Shown: positions 45,799-55,417, counted from the stretch's first letter. The stretch: 64,000 nt of DNA from Marinomonas maritima (GCF_024435075.2 NZ_JAMZEG020000005.1:1-64000); one strand, 5' to 3'. Numbers and translations are program-made. Notes: generated from the sequence alone by a model not told the origin.

Positions 45799-47775
45799 TT
45801 AGCCTTTTAAACGTTGACGATTTTTAAGCAAGATCACCATAAAATAAGCGCCTCCCAAAATCGCCACCATGGTTCCCGCGGCAAGATGATTAGGATAAAT
45901 AACGGTTTGGCCGAGCCAATCGGACGCTTGTAACAGTGTGGCTCCTAATAGAGCGGACAAAGACAATTGCATGAGTACCGTTCGTGCTCCGAGTAAACTT
46001 GCTAAATGTGGCGCAACAATACTAATAAAGGCAATGGGGCCAAGCAATGCGGTTACTGTGGCGCATAACGCCGCCGCCAGCACTAATAGCAACACAAAGG
46101 TGGGTTTAACGGCGATACCACGAGCGGCTGCTGCCGTTTTCCCCATCGACATTAAGGTTAGCCAGCGATGCAAACTAAGAGTGATTAATATGAACACGCT
46201 GGAACAAATCATAAGCAGAATAGCTTGGTCTGGTGTCACTCGATAGGTTGAGCCCGCAAGCCAGCGCAAAATATCATAAATTTCTTCTGTACCCTTCATC
46301 AGGCTAAATTGAACAAATGTTTCTATTAATGCGGACAGTGCGACGCCTGTTAATATCATTGGCGCGGGGGCAAACCGAAATCGCTTGCCTAATAGAAGTA
46401 AAACAAACAGCGCACTCATACTGCCCGCAAAGGCGACAAGTGGCCCAAGTTCCCCTAAACGAATGCCTAAAAAAGTACTGCTGCCGACCAATGCGAGTAC
46501 AGCGCCTGCAGACAAACCCAACAAGTCTGGGCTGGCTAATGGGTTGTGAATCAGGCGCTGCATAATGACGCCCGAGACGGCCATCGCGGCGCCAGCAAAC
46601 AAACTAGCAGTAATTCTTGGCCAACGCAGTGGCCAGCTAAATTCATCAGGCCAGCGTAATTGATACTGGCTTTGTTCAATGTGTGACAGCACACCAATCA
46701 TAATAACGAAGCAAAGTACTCCGATAATCATGATGAAACGATTACGTGAGAAAGGTTTTTTCCCATAAAGAATGTTGAAGTGACTGTTTTCTGTTTGGTG
46801 TAAGCGTTGTCTGATTAACCAAATCAATAACGGCGCACCGAGCAAGGCGGTTGTCAGACCTGTTGGAACAATATCCAATGTGAAATAGCTGATGAGCAAA
46901 GCAAGGTTATCCGCCGCGACCAGTAACGTCGCGCCGAGCAAGCTAGACCAACAGAGTTCTGATGTAGCGGTTCTTGCACCTAATAGACGCGCAAGATTCG
47001 GCGCGACCAATCCTAAAAAGCCAATAATACCCACCATGGTAATGGAAGCAGACAACATCCATAAACCAGCCAACATAAGCACTAAAAACAAGGCTGTGAC
47101 ATTAAGACCGCGACCTGATGCGGCGTTTTGTCCTAGTTTGAGCATCGTAAGCGGTTTACCGGCGTAAGCTAAAATGCCAATACCGATTAAACAATGTGGC
47201 CATAACCAGTGGAATTTATCCCAACCATTTTGGCTTAGATCCCCTGCTCCCCAGATAAACAGATTCTGCGCGTATTGATTGTTCAGCAAGATGAGCGCGG
47301 TCGTAATCGCGCCAAACAGTAAATTGACCGCCATCCCCGACAACACAATGGACAAGCCTGTCAGCTGCCTGACGCCACTGATAAGCAATACCAGAGCCAG
47401 CGCTAAGAGAGCACCCAACATGGCCGCCATGGCTTGATAGTGGGTTTGTCCTTCCGGCCAAAAAATAGCTAAAACAATCAGCCCGAGCCACGCGCCACTG
47501 GAAGTGCCTAATGTCACCGGAGACAACAAAGGGTTACGAGTAAGCTGTTGAATAACGCTGCCAATCAAGCCCATGACGGAACCCACCAGCAAGGCCATGA
47601 CTAGCCTAGGTAAGCGAGAAAAAGCCCAATCCACTTGCTCGAAATCGGTTGATATATTGCCTTGTAAAATTAACCATTGGCTGTGAAAGCTTAGGTTATT
47701 ATCGATTTGCAAAAAGCCAACCGATAATAAACATAAGACAAGAATCGCTGCGACGTTAGAAAACGATGACTTCAT
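45799..47775 (-). CDS. fhuB: Fused iron-siderophore ABC permease FhuB
   Basis: 658 residues: two FecCD-type permease halves in tandem, each with about ten membrane helices. The repeated segment G(A/L)xxQxLxRNPLxSPxxLG occurs once in each half (VIQQLTRNPLLSPVTLG and VIMQRLIHNPLASPDLLG). Fusion is normal for FhuB. Last gene of the siderophore operon, 4-base overlap with fhuD. Confidence 0.95.
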   Translation of the reverse strand: MKSSFSNVAAILVLCLLSVGFLQIDNNLSFHSQWLILQGNISTDFEQVDWAFSRLPRLVMALLVGSVMGLIGSVIQQLTRNPLLSPVTLGTSSGAWLGLIVLAIFWPEGQTHYQAMAAMLGALLALALVLLISGVRQLTGLSIVLSGMAVNLLFGAITTALILLNNQYAQNLFIWGAGDLSQNGWDKFHWLWPHCLIGIGILAYAGKPLTMLKLGQNAASGRGLNVTALFLVLMLAGLWMLSASITMVGIIGFLGLVAPNLARLLGARTATSELCWSSLLGATLLVAADNLALLISYFTLDIVPTGLTTALLGAPLLIWLIRQRLHQTENSHFNILYGKKPFSRNRFIMIIGVLCFVIMIGVLSHIEQSQYQLRWPDEFSWPLRWPRITASLFAGAAMAVSGVIMQRLIHNPLASPDLLGLSAGAVLALVGSSTFLGIRLGELGPLVAFAGSMSALFVLLLLGKRFRFAPAPMILTGVALSALIETFVQFSLMKGTEEIYDILRWLAGSTYRVTPDQAILLMICSSVFILITLSLHRWLTLMSMGKTAAAARGIAVKPTFVLLLVLAAALCATVTALLGPIAFISIVAPHLASLLGARTVLMQLSLSALLGATLLQASDWLGQTVIYPNHLAAGTMVAILGGAYFMVILLKNRQRLKG

Positions 47776-48707
47776 TGTTCATTCGCTACCTTAAGCAAAG
47801 CGTCTGTCATGGATTCCGCCAAATACTGCAAAGACATGGCGCCGCCGTATGTCCAAGTGGATTCGATTGACGCCACTTTATTCTGTTTCACAAAAGGCAT
47901 GGCTTGCCATAAAGGCGATTTCGCTAGTTTCTCTTCTTGGTGAAAAGGTTGGAAATACAACACAACGCCTTGATTTACAGAGCGCAAAAACGTCAAACGC
48001 TTTTGCGCCAGACCCCATTGGCTGTTTTCTATCGTCATTGGGTTCTTAATACCCAGTTTTTCAAGCGCGTACTGTGGCATAGAGTTTCCACCATAAACAT
48101 ACGCCGACGTGGTATTGGCGAATCGCATCGTCACCACATCGGGTAAGCCATTCGGGAAGGCTCTTTCCAGTCTTTTTTGAAGTTCTAGAAACCTTGTTTC
48201 TCTTTGCGCTAATTTGGCCTTGGCTTGTTCTTCCTTATTCAATAACGTGGCTAATTTTAGAAACGCTTTATCTGCTTGTTCGGCGTTGTTGTGGTCTGCA
48301 CGGTAGTTATCAAAAAAGACGACGGGAGCGATGCGTTCCAGTTTGGCTTGAATGTCTTTTTGTGCAAGGTTGATTAAGATGACATCGGGTTTGAGCTGCG
48401 CCAGCTTCTCTAAATTCGGCTCTGCGCGGTCGCCAATGTCTTGGGTTGCTGCTGGAATGTTAGGCACTCTAACCCATTCTGTGTAGCCTTTAATGTCTGA
48501 AATGGCGATGGGTGTGACCCCCAATTCGATGACGCTTTCGACTAACTCCCAACCGAGCGCGGCAACGCGTTTTGGTGTTTTGTTTACGAACGGGTCTAGC
48601 GAGTTATCTTGATGGTTTGTATCGCCATAGCCTAATGACGAAAAGCAGAAAGAAGCGAGCAAAAGGATTGTTGTAAAAAATGTTTTTGTGGAAGTGAGTG
48701 CTAACAT
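47772..48707 (-). CDS. fhuD: Iron-siderophore periplasmic binding protein FhuD-like
   Basis: 311 residues; signal peptide TFFTTILLLASFCFSSLGYG, then a class III binding protein (PKRVAALGWELVESVIELGVTPIAI, NLEKLAQLKPDVILI, GLAQKRLTF). Similarity to FhuD suggests hydroxamate siderophores. Overlaps fhuC by 7 bases and fhuB by 4. Confidence 0.92.
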   Translation of the reverse strand: MLALTSTKTFFTTILLLASFCFSSLGYGDTNHQDNSLDPFVNKTPKRVAALGWELVESVIELGVTPIAISDIKGYTEWVRVPNIPAATQDIGDRAEPNLEKLAQLKPDVILINLAQKDIQAKLERIAPVVFFDNYRADHNNAEQADKAFLKLATLLNKEEQAKAKLAQRETRFLELQKRLERAFPNGLPDVVTMRFANTTSAYVYGGNSMPQYALEKLGIKNPMTIENSQWGLAQKRLTFLRSVNQGVVLYFQPFHQEEKLAKSPLWQAMPFVKQNKVASIESTWTYGGAMSLQYLAESMTDALLKVANEQ

Positions 48708-49468
48708 ACTAAAGCAACCTTACTATCATGTTGAGGGTGTTGAATAAGTGACATAGGAATACCGTAAAGTGCTTCTAAACGCTCTGGCTCCATGAGTTCT
48801 TTTGGTGAACCTTGAAAGAAACAACGGCCTTGTCGCATCGCCAGGATATGATCGGCGAACCGTGCCGCAAGGTTGATATCGTGAAGAATCACCACGATGC
48901 CCTGACCCGTTTCTCTATTGAGCTTTTGTAGCAGCGCCATGAGCTCATACTGATGGGCAATGTCTAATGCGGATGTGGGTTCATCTAATAACAAAACAGG
49001 CGATTCTTGCGCCAGCAACATCGCAATCCAAGCTCGTTGTCGTTCGCCGCCAGATAAATCTTCGATAAATTGATCTGCGTAATGGTTCATACTGACCTGT
49101 TCTATGGCGGTCGCTACAATCTTATGGTCTGCTTCTTGTAATCTTCCCCATGTTCCACGCCAAGGAAAACGGCCTAGTTGAACCAGTTCTCTGACGGTTA
49201 AGCCGGTGCTAGCGGGCAATGACTGAGGTAAAAAGGCAATTTGTTGAGCCAGCTTACGTTGTGATAATTGGCCTAAGGGGTAGCCATTAAAAGTCAGCTG
49301 ACCTTGGTCTGGTACCAATTGACGTGCCAGACATTGCATTAAGGTGGTTTTACCTGAGCCATTGTGTCCAAGGATGACACACACTTTATTACTAGGAAGT
49401 TGAAGATTTGGAATATTCAGAATGTGTCGTTGACCTCGTTCAACACAAACGTGTGTTAGTTCAAACAT
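48701..49468 (-). CDS. fhuC: Iron-siderophore ABC transporter ATPase FhuC-like
   Basis: 255 residues: Walker A GHNGSGKTTLMQ, signature LSGGERQRAWIAMLLAQ, Walker B VLLLDEPTSALD, H-loop VVILHDINLAARF; typical FepC/FhuC. Energises FhuB. Overlaps the fhuF-like gene by 13 bases. Confidence 0.95.
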   Translation of the reverse strand: MFELTHVCVERGQRHILNIPNLQLPSNKVCVILGHNGSGKTTLMQCLARQLVPDQGQLTFNGYPLGQLSQRKLAQQIAFLPQSLPASTGLTVRELVQLGRFPWRGTWGRLQEADHKIVATAIEQVSMNHYADQFIEDLSGGERQRAWIAMLLAQESPVLLLDEPTSALDIAHQYELMALLQKLNRETGQGIVVILHDINLAARFADHILAMRQGRCFFQGSPKELMEPERLEALYGIPMSLIQHPQHDSKVALVC

Positions 49469-50199
49469 GTAGCTCCTTGTTTGGCTTTAGTTTGCTTGGC
49501 CTTATGGGCACGAGGACAGTCTGCGCAGAGTGCACCATCAGCACGGCGAAAATGTAGGCAACAGGTACGACGAGTAAAAATGACTTTGTCTGTGTCCTGT
49601 TTTAAACGATTTAATATATTTGTCGGTAGATCTAGATACCTTGCCCACAATTGATATTCATTTTGAATATCAAAAAGGCTTGCTGATGCCCCAACGGCCG
49701 TTACCATGGTCGCCATAATCTGGTCGGCTAACAGCGCTTGATACAAGACTTGTTGTCCACCAAATTGATTGAGGTGGGCGGTTTGTAAGGCGTCAAATAA
49801 TGTTTTGAGTTGTTTGGCGGTGTGTTGGACTAAGGCTTCATGCTCATCTGCTAGCCATTCACCATCGGGTAAAGCATAGCCAGCCACATAAGCTTGCTGC
49901 TGAGTTTGATGCAATCGTCCTAAACTGTTTGGAATGAGTTTGAGGTGATAGACGCAAATCAACGCCAAATAAATTGGTTGCCAGCAGCTTAATCCCCATG
50001 ACCTTATGCGCCAATAAGGCGCACCCGCTTCCGGATGCGCCTTTTGCAAAGCGCTGTGTAAATTGGCTAAGAAGGGTTCCGCACAAGCCGCAGATAAAAG
50101 GTTTGGATCTTCTTCTAAGCCAGCACCTAGCTCAACCCCTTGTAAAGGCGCTAGATACTGTTTGCTCTCCAAGAAAAGACGGCTTAAATGTCTTTCCAT
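49456..50199 (-). CDS. fhuF: FhuF-like ferric-siderophore reductase
   Basis: 247 residues. The C-terminus has C213-C214-x10-C225-x2-C228, the [2Fe-2S] motif of FhuF, which reduces Fe(III) in imported hydroxamate siderophores in the cytoplasm. The N-terminal two thirds resembles the FhuF/IucA-type domain (YWRIRSWGLSCWQPIYLALICV). Residues 51-64 are encoded by one copy of a 36-bp repeat also found at 44172-44207; the frame is intact. 17 bases after the receptor gene. Confidence 0.88.
   Translation of the reverse strand: MERHLSRLFLESKQYLAPLQGVELGAGLEEDPNLLSAACAEPFLANLHSALQKAHPEAGAPYWRIRSWGLSCWQPIYLALICVYHLKLIPNSLGRLHQTQQQAYVAGYALPDGEWLADEHEALVQHTAKQLKTLFDALQTAHLNQFGGQQVLYQALLADQIMATMVTAVGASASLFDIQNEYQLWARYLDLPTNILNRLKQDTDKVIFTRRTCCLHFRRADGALCADCPRAHKAKQTKAKQGATCLN
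50011..50046. repeat. 36-bp repeat copy 2 inside the fhuF-like gene
   Basis: 34 of 36 bases match 44172-44207 (only the central TC/CT differs), including the AAGGCGCA/TGCGCCTT arms. Here it is coding; there it is an intergenic terminator. Two copies are present in this window. Confidence 0.8.
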
Positions 50200-50216
50200 C
50201 TTATTTACTCAACATG

Positions 50217-52373
50217 TTAGAACGCATAACGAGCGCTGACTTCGAAAGATCGCTGGTCGCCAAACCAACAATTAGATTCGTCATAACAACTGTAATAGGT
50301 TTCATCCAGCGCATTTGATATGGCTAATTTTACGCTGGCCCCTTTCCATTGAGGAGACAGCATGGCTAAGTCATAACCAATGGAGAGATCCACTAATGTG
50401 AAGGATGGTACTGTGTTGGAGTTCGCTGCGTTCAATTGCATTTGCCCAACATAACGCGCGCCTGCACCGAAGGATGCACCGGCCAATGCGCCTTGCTGTG
50501 GTGCATAGGTTATCCAAGTATTCAGCTGTTGCTCTGGCACCCAAATTGGTGTTTTTCCTTGGATACCGCTGTTGTCTTTGGTGACTTCCACATCTTGTCG
50601 TGTGTAAGCGGTTTTGATACTGACATCGCGAGTGATGGCTTGTTGAAGTTCTAGTTCGATGCCTTGTGACCGAACCTCACCAACTTGAATTTTGTCATAG
50701 GCTGAGCCATTTGGGTCGCGTGTTAAGACGTTACTTTTGACGATTTCAAATGCGGTTGCGGTAACGGCAATGTTGTTACGTTTGTATTTTAGTCCTGCTT
50801 CCCATTGGTCCGCGGTGGAGGTATCAAATGTATTGCCATTACGATCTGCTCCTGTGATGGGTTCAAAGCTTTGCGCATAGCTTACAAACGGAGCAATACC
50901 ATTATCAAATTCGTATAGTGCGCCGATTCTTCCACTGAATTGGCTTTGGTCTACTTTGGTGTTTGTGTTGCTGCCATATTTGAGACCTTTTTCGGTTGCT
51001 TTAAAGCTATCGTAACGCCCACCAGCAATGAACACCCATTGATCTAGACGTATTTGATCTTGTAAGTAGAGGCCAAGTTGTTCCTTTTCGATAGTAAAGT
51101 CACTGCTGTAACCAGAGGCGGCAAAGTCGAGATTGCTTTTTACTATCTGATGGTGGTTTGGGTTATAAAGATCGATGCTTGGCGCGACGGCGTCTTCATA
51201 TTCAATATCTGACGTGAGTGTTAAGTAGTCCACACCGACCAATACATTGTGTTCAGTATTGCCAATATCAAACACACCAGAGAATTGGTTATCGACATTC
51301 AAACCAGTTGACGCTTCATCAGTGAGGTATGCTCGACGATTTAATGTTCTTTCATCGCTGTCTAAACTTGTTGAATAGGTGTTTTCTTGGGCGGCTTTTG
51401 CCGTTGTAAATCGGGTATTTTGTAAAAAGCGCCACGTGTTATTGATGGTGTGGTCAAGTTTGTAACCCAGTAACAGCACGTCACGGTCATAGGTTTCCCA
51501 GTTTGCATCGCCTGCGTAACTATCGGAGGGCAATTTGCCGTTGATATTGTCGTAGACTGTGCCTTTTGAAGGCAACGCGGAATAGACGCCCATGCTTGGG
51601 TCTTGTTGGTAATACAGATTCAGGTTCAGTTGTGTATCGTCGCTTATTTTAAGATCAAGAGACGGTGCAATCATGATGCGTTTTTCATCCGAGGTCACCG
51701 CCTGCCCTTCTTTCTCGCGAATCAAAGCCACGACACGATAGTTCATCAGCTCATTCAATGCGCCCGTTGAATCGATGGAAACATCGCGTTTTTTATCGCT
51801 ACCTAACGCTATTTCGACACTGCTTTGATCGGTTGATTGTGGTGCTTTACTGATGAGGTTCACCATACCGCCTGGTGGCATAGCACCGTACAGCGTGGAC
51901 GTTGGTCCTTTAAACACTTCTATTTGATCCACAGCCGCCATGTCAATTTGTGGCTGTAAGTTCCAATCGTTATAGAGCAACTGCAGGCCATCATAGTACG
52001 CTTTGTCATTTTGGAACCCACGAATATTAAACAGATCCAAACGCGTTACTGCGCCGCCTCGTAATTCGGTATTAATCCCCGAAGAGTAACGCACTGCTTC
52101 CGCAACCGTTTCGATACCGCGCTGTTCTAAGCTGCCTGCATCGATAATAGAAATACCTTGAGGTGTTTCTTCTGGATCAAGTTGAGTTTTGGTGGCTGTA
52201 TTTCGATAAGTCAGCCCTTTTACTTCTAAAGTACTTAACTGATCCTCATTAAGGTAAATTTCTTTATCTGTGCCTGTTGTTGTATCTGTGATATTCGCTG
52301 CCAATGAATAAGTCGATGCACTTGTGATCGCCAAGGCGAGTAATGTGGGAGGAAAGGACAAAGCCGTTTTCAT
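50217..52373 (-). CDS. TonB-dependent siderophore receptor (FhuA/hydroxamate type)
   Basis: Outer-membrane beta-barrel, 718 residues. Signal peptide FPPTLLALAITSASTYSLA; TonB-box-like EDQLSTLEVKG; plug domain with TPQGISIIDAGSLEQRGIETVAEAVRYSSG and VFKGPTSTLYGAMPPGGMVNL; barrel ending in aromatic F (FEVSARYAF). The C-terminal SCYDESNCWFGDQRS pair of cysteines is common in hydroxamate/ferrichrome receptors. No STN signalling domain. First gene of the Fur-boxed operon; no biosynthesis genes are nearby, so it probably imports siderophores of other organisms. Confidence 0.94.
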   Translation of the reverse strand: MKTALSFPPTLLALAITSASTYSLAANITDTTTGTDKEIYLNEDQLSTLEVKGLTYRNTATKTQLDPEETPQGISIIDAGSLEQRGIETVAEAVRYSSGINTELRGGAVTRLDLFNIRGFQNDKAYYDGLQLLYNDWNLQPQIDMAAVDQIEVFKGPTSTLYGAMPPGGMVNLISKAPQSTDQSSVEIALGSDKKRDVSIDSTGALNELMNYRVVALIREKEGQAVTSDEKRIMIAPSLDLKISDDTQLNLNLYYQQDPSMGVYSALPSKGTVYDNINGKLPSDSYAGDANWETYDRDVLLLGYKLDHTINNTWRFLQNTRFTTAKAAQENTYSTSLDSDERTLNRRAYLTDEASTGLNVDNQFSGVFDIGNTEHNVLVGVDYLTLTSDIEYEDAVAPSIDLYNPNHHQIVKSNLDFAASGYSSDFTIEKEQLGLYLQDQIRLDQWVFIAGGRYDSFKATEKGLKYGSNTNTKVDQSQFSGRIGALYEFDNGIAPFVSYAQSFEPITGADRNGNTFDTSTADQWEAGLKYKRNNIAVTATAFEIVKSNVLTRDPNGSAYDKIQVGEVRSQGIELELQQAITRDVSIKTAYTRQDVEVTKDNSGIQGKTPIWVPEQQLNTWITYAPQQGALAGASFGAGARYVGQMQLNAANSNTVPSFTLVDLSIGYDLAMLSPQWKGASVKLAISNALDETYYSCYDESNCWFGDQRSFEVSARYAF

Positions 52374-52405
52374 TTTAACTCCGAGGATTGAATAAGTTTA
52401 TAATT

Positions 52406-52424
52406 GAGAATGACTATCATTGTA
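52406..52424 (-). promoter_or_regulatory. Fur box upstream of siderophore receptor operon
   Basis: GAGAATGACTATCATTGTA agrees with the 19-bp Fur consensus at 14 positions by eye, 33 bases before the receptor start. Expected to repress the operon when iron is sufficient. Confidence 0.75.
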
Positions 52425-52490
52425 TTTATTCTCAAAGAGAAAACTTAACTTTTTGGTGCATCTTTAACGCAATCGGCTGTTTTGTTGTCT

Positions 52491-53366
52491 CTATCTTGGC
52501 TTAATCGGCAACCAGTATTCCATGTAGCTTTGGGAGCTTTTAGGGTCGTAATGGGGTTCATAAACTTCTAATTCGTAGCCTGAAATCCCATCGTAATCCG
52601 ACTCTGGAAGCCAGCGATGGATAAACCACTCAACGGCTTGTTCAACCGCAGCTACTTTGCCATGAACGGGAATCACGGCGTATTCTTGCGACGGCACATC
52701 AATGGTGTCATACGTGTTTTTAGATTGGCCTAAATACCCTGCCCAGTAACACATCTGGTCTGGGTTCTGAGGATGGTAATGTGTGTCTATGATGCCGATG
52801 GGTTGAGCGGTAGGAGCGAAATATTCGTTCTTTGTATCTATGGTTTCCCAAAGCTGTGGAACACGCTCTATAAAATCTGGCGTCGAAGAAAATGGTCCGT
52901 GTATCCAACCATGCACACCATTAAGCTGGAAAGCATCGCGACTTTCGATTCGAATCTGAGTAAAGGCTTTTGGTTTGTTGCCAGCCTGAGTCTTTTCTGT
53001 CCGGTATTGTAAGGGTGTGCGCAGACCTTGGCGCTTTCCTCTTAGACGGTATTCACGAGGCGTGCAGTTAAACATGTTTTTGAAAGCGCGACTGAAGCTA
53101 ATTTCTGAATCAAAGCCACATAATATGGCAATGTCTATATGTCTTTTTTGGCTCGAAAGTAACAGTTCTGCGGCTTTGCTTAAACGTAATTCTCTTATGT
53201 ATTGCGCGACGGTGAGCCCTGTTGCTTCTCCAAAGACTCGTTGAAATTGCCAGCGGGACCAACAGCTTTTTTCAGCCAGACTTGCGACATGAATAGATTC
53301 ATCCAAATGCTCATGAATGTAGTCTAAAACTTTTTCAATGCGAGTGAGTTTGTGTTGCAGAGGCAT
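52491..53366 (-). CDS. AraC-family regulator with GyrI-like effector domain
   Basis: About 291 residues. N-terminal AraC helix-turn-helix pair (VASLAEKSCWSRWQFQRVFGEATG; IAILCGFDSEISFSRAFKNMFNCTPREYR), and from residue 135 a GyrI-like ligand-binding domain (PVHGKVAAVEQAVEWFIHRWLPESDY, ending MEYWLPIKP). The same order occurs in Rob- and SoxS-like regulators. ATG 53366 is used; the frame extends 3 codons to a TTG. Has its own Fur-like box, lies just upstream of the siderophore operon and may activate it. Confidence 0.9.
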   Translation of the reverse strand: MPLQHKLTRIEKVLDYIHEHLDESIHVASLAEKSCWSRWQFQRVFGEATGLTVAQYIRELRLSKAAELLLSSQKRHIDIAILCGFDSEISFSRAFKNMFNCTPREYRLRGKRQGLRTPLQYRTEKTQAGNKPKAFTQIRIESRDAFQLNGVHGWIHGPFSSTPDFIERVPQLWETIDTKNEYFAPTAQPIGIIDTHYHPQNPDQMCYWAGYLGQSKNTYDTIDVPSQEYAVIPVHGKVAAVEQAVEWFIHRWLPESDYDGISGYELEVYEPHYDPKSSQSYMEYWLPIKPR

Positions 53367-53385
53367 AATGTTCAAATATATAAAT

Positions 53386-53404
53386 AATAATGATTATCAT
53401 CTAA
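53386..53404 (-). promoter_or_regulatory. Fur box upstream of the AraC/GyrI regulator
   Basis: AATAATGATTATCATCTAA contains the core AATGATTATCATT-like palindrome and agrees with 13 of 19 consensus positions by eye. It lies 20 bases before the start codon. Confidence 0.7.
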
Positions 53405-53629
53405 TTTAGGCGTCATTGCCAATGCTTGTGTAGCAATTTGGCTATCGTTTTCATAAAGCATTATTTGACGTAAATTCGCTTGTCGTAGTAACCGATCTAT
53501 TTTCACTGGGTGTCTATTAATTAATCAAGTTGCATGATTAAATAAAATTATGCTCGTTTATTCTGACGGACTCGAATTGTTAACCTCTCCCTAGGTTCAT
53601 TAGGTTGTTTCAATCCCCAAAAAAATAAT

Positions 53630-54769
53630 ATGGATGCAGCTATGAAAGAATTAGCGCGTACCGCCACTTATTGCTCGATGTTTGTGGCAGCAGGTGCTGT
53701 GAGCGGAATACTTGGCCCAAGTCTTATTTACCTTGCTGATTTGATTCATGCTTCAGTGGCTGAAATCTCAGTCGTCTTTGGTGCACGAGCCATCGGCAAT
53801 ATTCTCGGCGCTTTGTTGGCAGGACGCATGTTCGACCGCTGGCAAGGCCATCATTACTTGATTCTTATGTTGGCACTGGTGATTGTTGGACTGGTATTGG
53901 TGCCCTTTTCTATTAATTTGCCGATGTTGGTGGCTTTATTCTTTTTGCTTGGCGCCGCGGAAGTCTCCGTCAATGCGGGTGGCAACATGATGATGCTGTG
54001 GCTACACAAAGAAAAAGTGGGTTCTTATGTGACCGTACTTCATCTTTGCTACAGCACAGGCTGCATGATTGCGCCTTTAGTGTTGGTTTTCAGTGAGTGG
54101 ATGGGCCAAAATTATGGCGTCGGTTATTGGCTGTTGGCGTTGTATGCTCTACTGCTGCCCTTCTTATTATGGCGTCAACCGAGTCCACGCTTCAAAGCTC
54201 GTGAGAGTGAAGTGGTACCGGAAGCAAAACAGAAAGCAACGTTTCTGGCTTTTTTAACTGTGATCTTTGTGTATGTGGGTTTTGAGATCACGATCGCGGG
54301 TTGGATCAGTACCTATGGTATTTTGATGGGCGAAGGCCAAAACCAAGCGGCGGTGCTGGTGTCTTGGTTTTACGTGAGCTTGTCACTTGGGCGTTTAGTA
54401 TCGGTGCCGCTATTACGCTGGATACCGTTGCAGCATGGTTTATATGGGCTGATCTTTTTTAGCATTATTGGTTCTGTACTTATGTTTGCTTTCCCTGATC
54501 TTTCTCTTGTTATTGTTGCTCTCTGGCTTGGCCTTGGGTGTTCTGCGATCTTCCCCATGTTGTTTGCCTACGCCAGCAGCATTATGTCTTTGAATGGAAA
54601 GCGAACGGGATGGATTTTTGTATGCTGCGGATTAGGTGCGTTGGTTGCGCCTTCATTGACGGGTCCCATTATTGATGCTTTTAGTGTGTCAGCCTTTCCC
54701 GTGGTGTTGATTGTGTTGGCGTTACTGATGTGGGTAAGCTTTCGTCGTTTAGAAAAAATGACTACTTAG
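53630..54769 (+). CDS. Major facilitator superfamily transporter
   Basis: 379 residues with about 12 hydrophobic segments and the MFS loop GRMFDRWQGH (residues 63-72). It resembles the sugar-porter-like MFSD4/FucP group, but I cannot name a substrate. ATG 53630 is 12 bases before a second in-frame ATG (53642), and neither has a strong ribosome-binding site. A 20-bp-arm palindrome lies directly after it. Confidence 0.85.
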   Translation: MDAAMKELARTATYCSMFVAAGAVSGILGPSLIYLADLIHASVAEISVVFGARAIGNILGALLAGRMFDRWQGHHYLILMLALVIVGLVLVPFSINLPMLVALFFLLGAAEVSVNAGGNMMMLWLHKEKVGSYVTVLHLCYSTGCMIAPLVLVFSEWMGQNYGVGYWLLALYALLLPFLLWRQPSPRFKARESEVVPEAKQKATFLAFLTVIFVYVGFEITIAGWISTYGILMGEGQNQAAVLVSWFYVSLSLGRLVSVPLLRWIPLQHGLYGLIFFSIIGSVLMFAFPDLSLVIVALWLGLGCSAIFPMLFAYASSIMSLNGKRTGWIFVCCGLGALVAPSLTGPIIDAFSVSAFPVVLIVLALLMWVSFRRLEKMTT

Positions 54770-54778
54770 GAAGGCTTA

Positions 54779-54820
54779 AATGTAAACAAGAGTAAGTGTT
54801 CACTTACTCTTGTTTACATT
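54779..54820. other. 42-bp near-perfect palindrome between convergent genes
   Basis: Two 20-bp arms, exact inverted complements (left arm begins AATGTAAACAAG), separated by TT. It ends one base before the gmhB stop codon and begins 9 bases after the MFS stop. It can act as a bidirectional terminator, although no T-run follows either arm; a DNA-binding or mobile-element role is possible. Confidence 0.75.
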
Positions 54821-54821
54821 G

Positions 54822-55379
54822 TTATTGGTACTTGTGAAGTGTAGCAACAGTAAAGGCAGCAAGGTCGGTATAAATGTCGAAATAGAAATCGATGCTCTTG
54901 TATTGCGTCTCACGGCCTTTTCCAGTCAACACTAATACTGGCGAACAGCCGCGCAAGTTTCCTGCCTGAAGGTCTCTCAGAGAGTCTCCAACCATAATCG
55001 CCGGGCAGTCTTCGAAAGAGACACCTAACTGTTTTTCAATGTTTTCAATCATGCCGCTTTTGGGTTTTCGGCAAGTACAATTATCGTCTGGGCCATGAGG
55101 ACAATATTGAATGCCTGAAATGGTACCGCCTTCTGCTTCGACCAGTGCCGTCATTTTATCGTGCATGGCATGCAATGTTGCTTCGTCGTAATAACCACGC
55201 GCAATGCCAGATTGATTGGTGACAACAAATACTTTAAAGCCCGCTTTTGACAATGCGGCAATGGATTTAATACTACCGGGTATGGGTTGCCATTCGTCAA
55301 CAGATTTGACGTAGGCATCAGAGTCTTGATTGATGACGCCGTCTCGGTCTAACAAAATGATGGGTTTAGGTTGCGTCAT
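54822..55379 (-). CDS. gmhB: D-glycero-D-manno-heptose 1,7-bisphosphate 7-phosphatase
   Basis: HAD phosphatase of 185 residues in ADP-heptose synthesis for LPS inner core. Motif I LLDRDGVINQDS (catalytic Asp pair), motif II FVVTNQSGIARG, zinc-binding loop CPHGPDDNCTCRKPKSG, motif IV MVGDSLRDLQAG. Unusually isolated from other heptose genes. Confidence 0.95.
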   Translation of the reverse strand: MTQPKPIILLDRDGVINQDSDAYVKSVDEWQPIPGSIKSIAALSKAGFKVFVVTNQSGIARGYYDEATLHAMHDKMTALVEAEGGTISGIQYCPHGPDDNCTCRKPKSGMIENIEKQLGVSFEDCPAIMVGDSLRDLQAGNLRGCSPVLVLTGKGRETQYKSIDFYFDIYTDLAAFTVATLHKYQ

Positions 55380-55417
55380 GAAAGTACCTTAATGATGAAT
55401 CTAGATAATGAGTGTGG

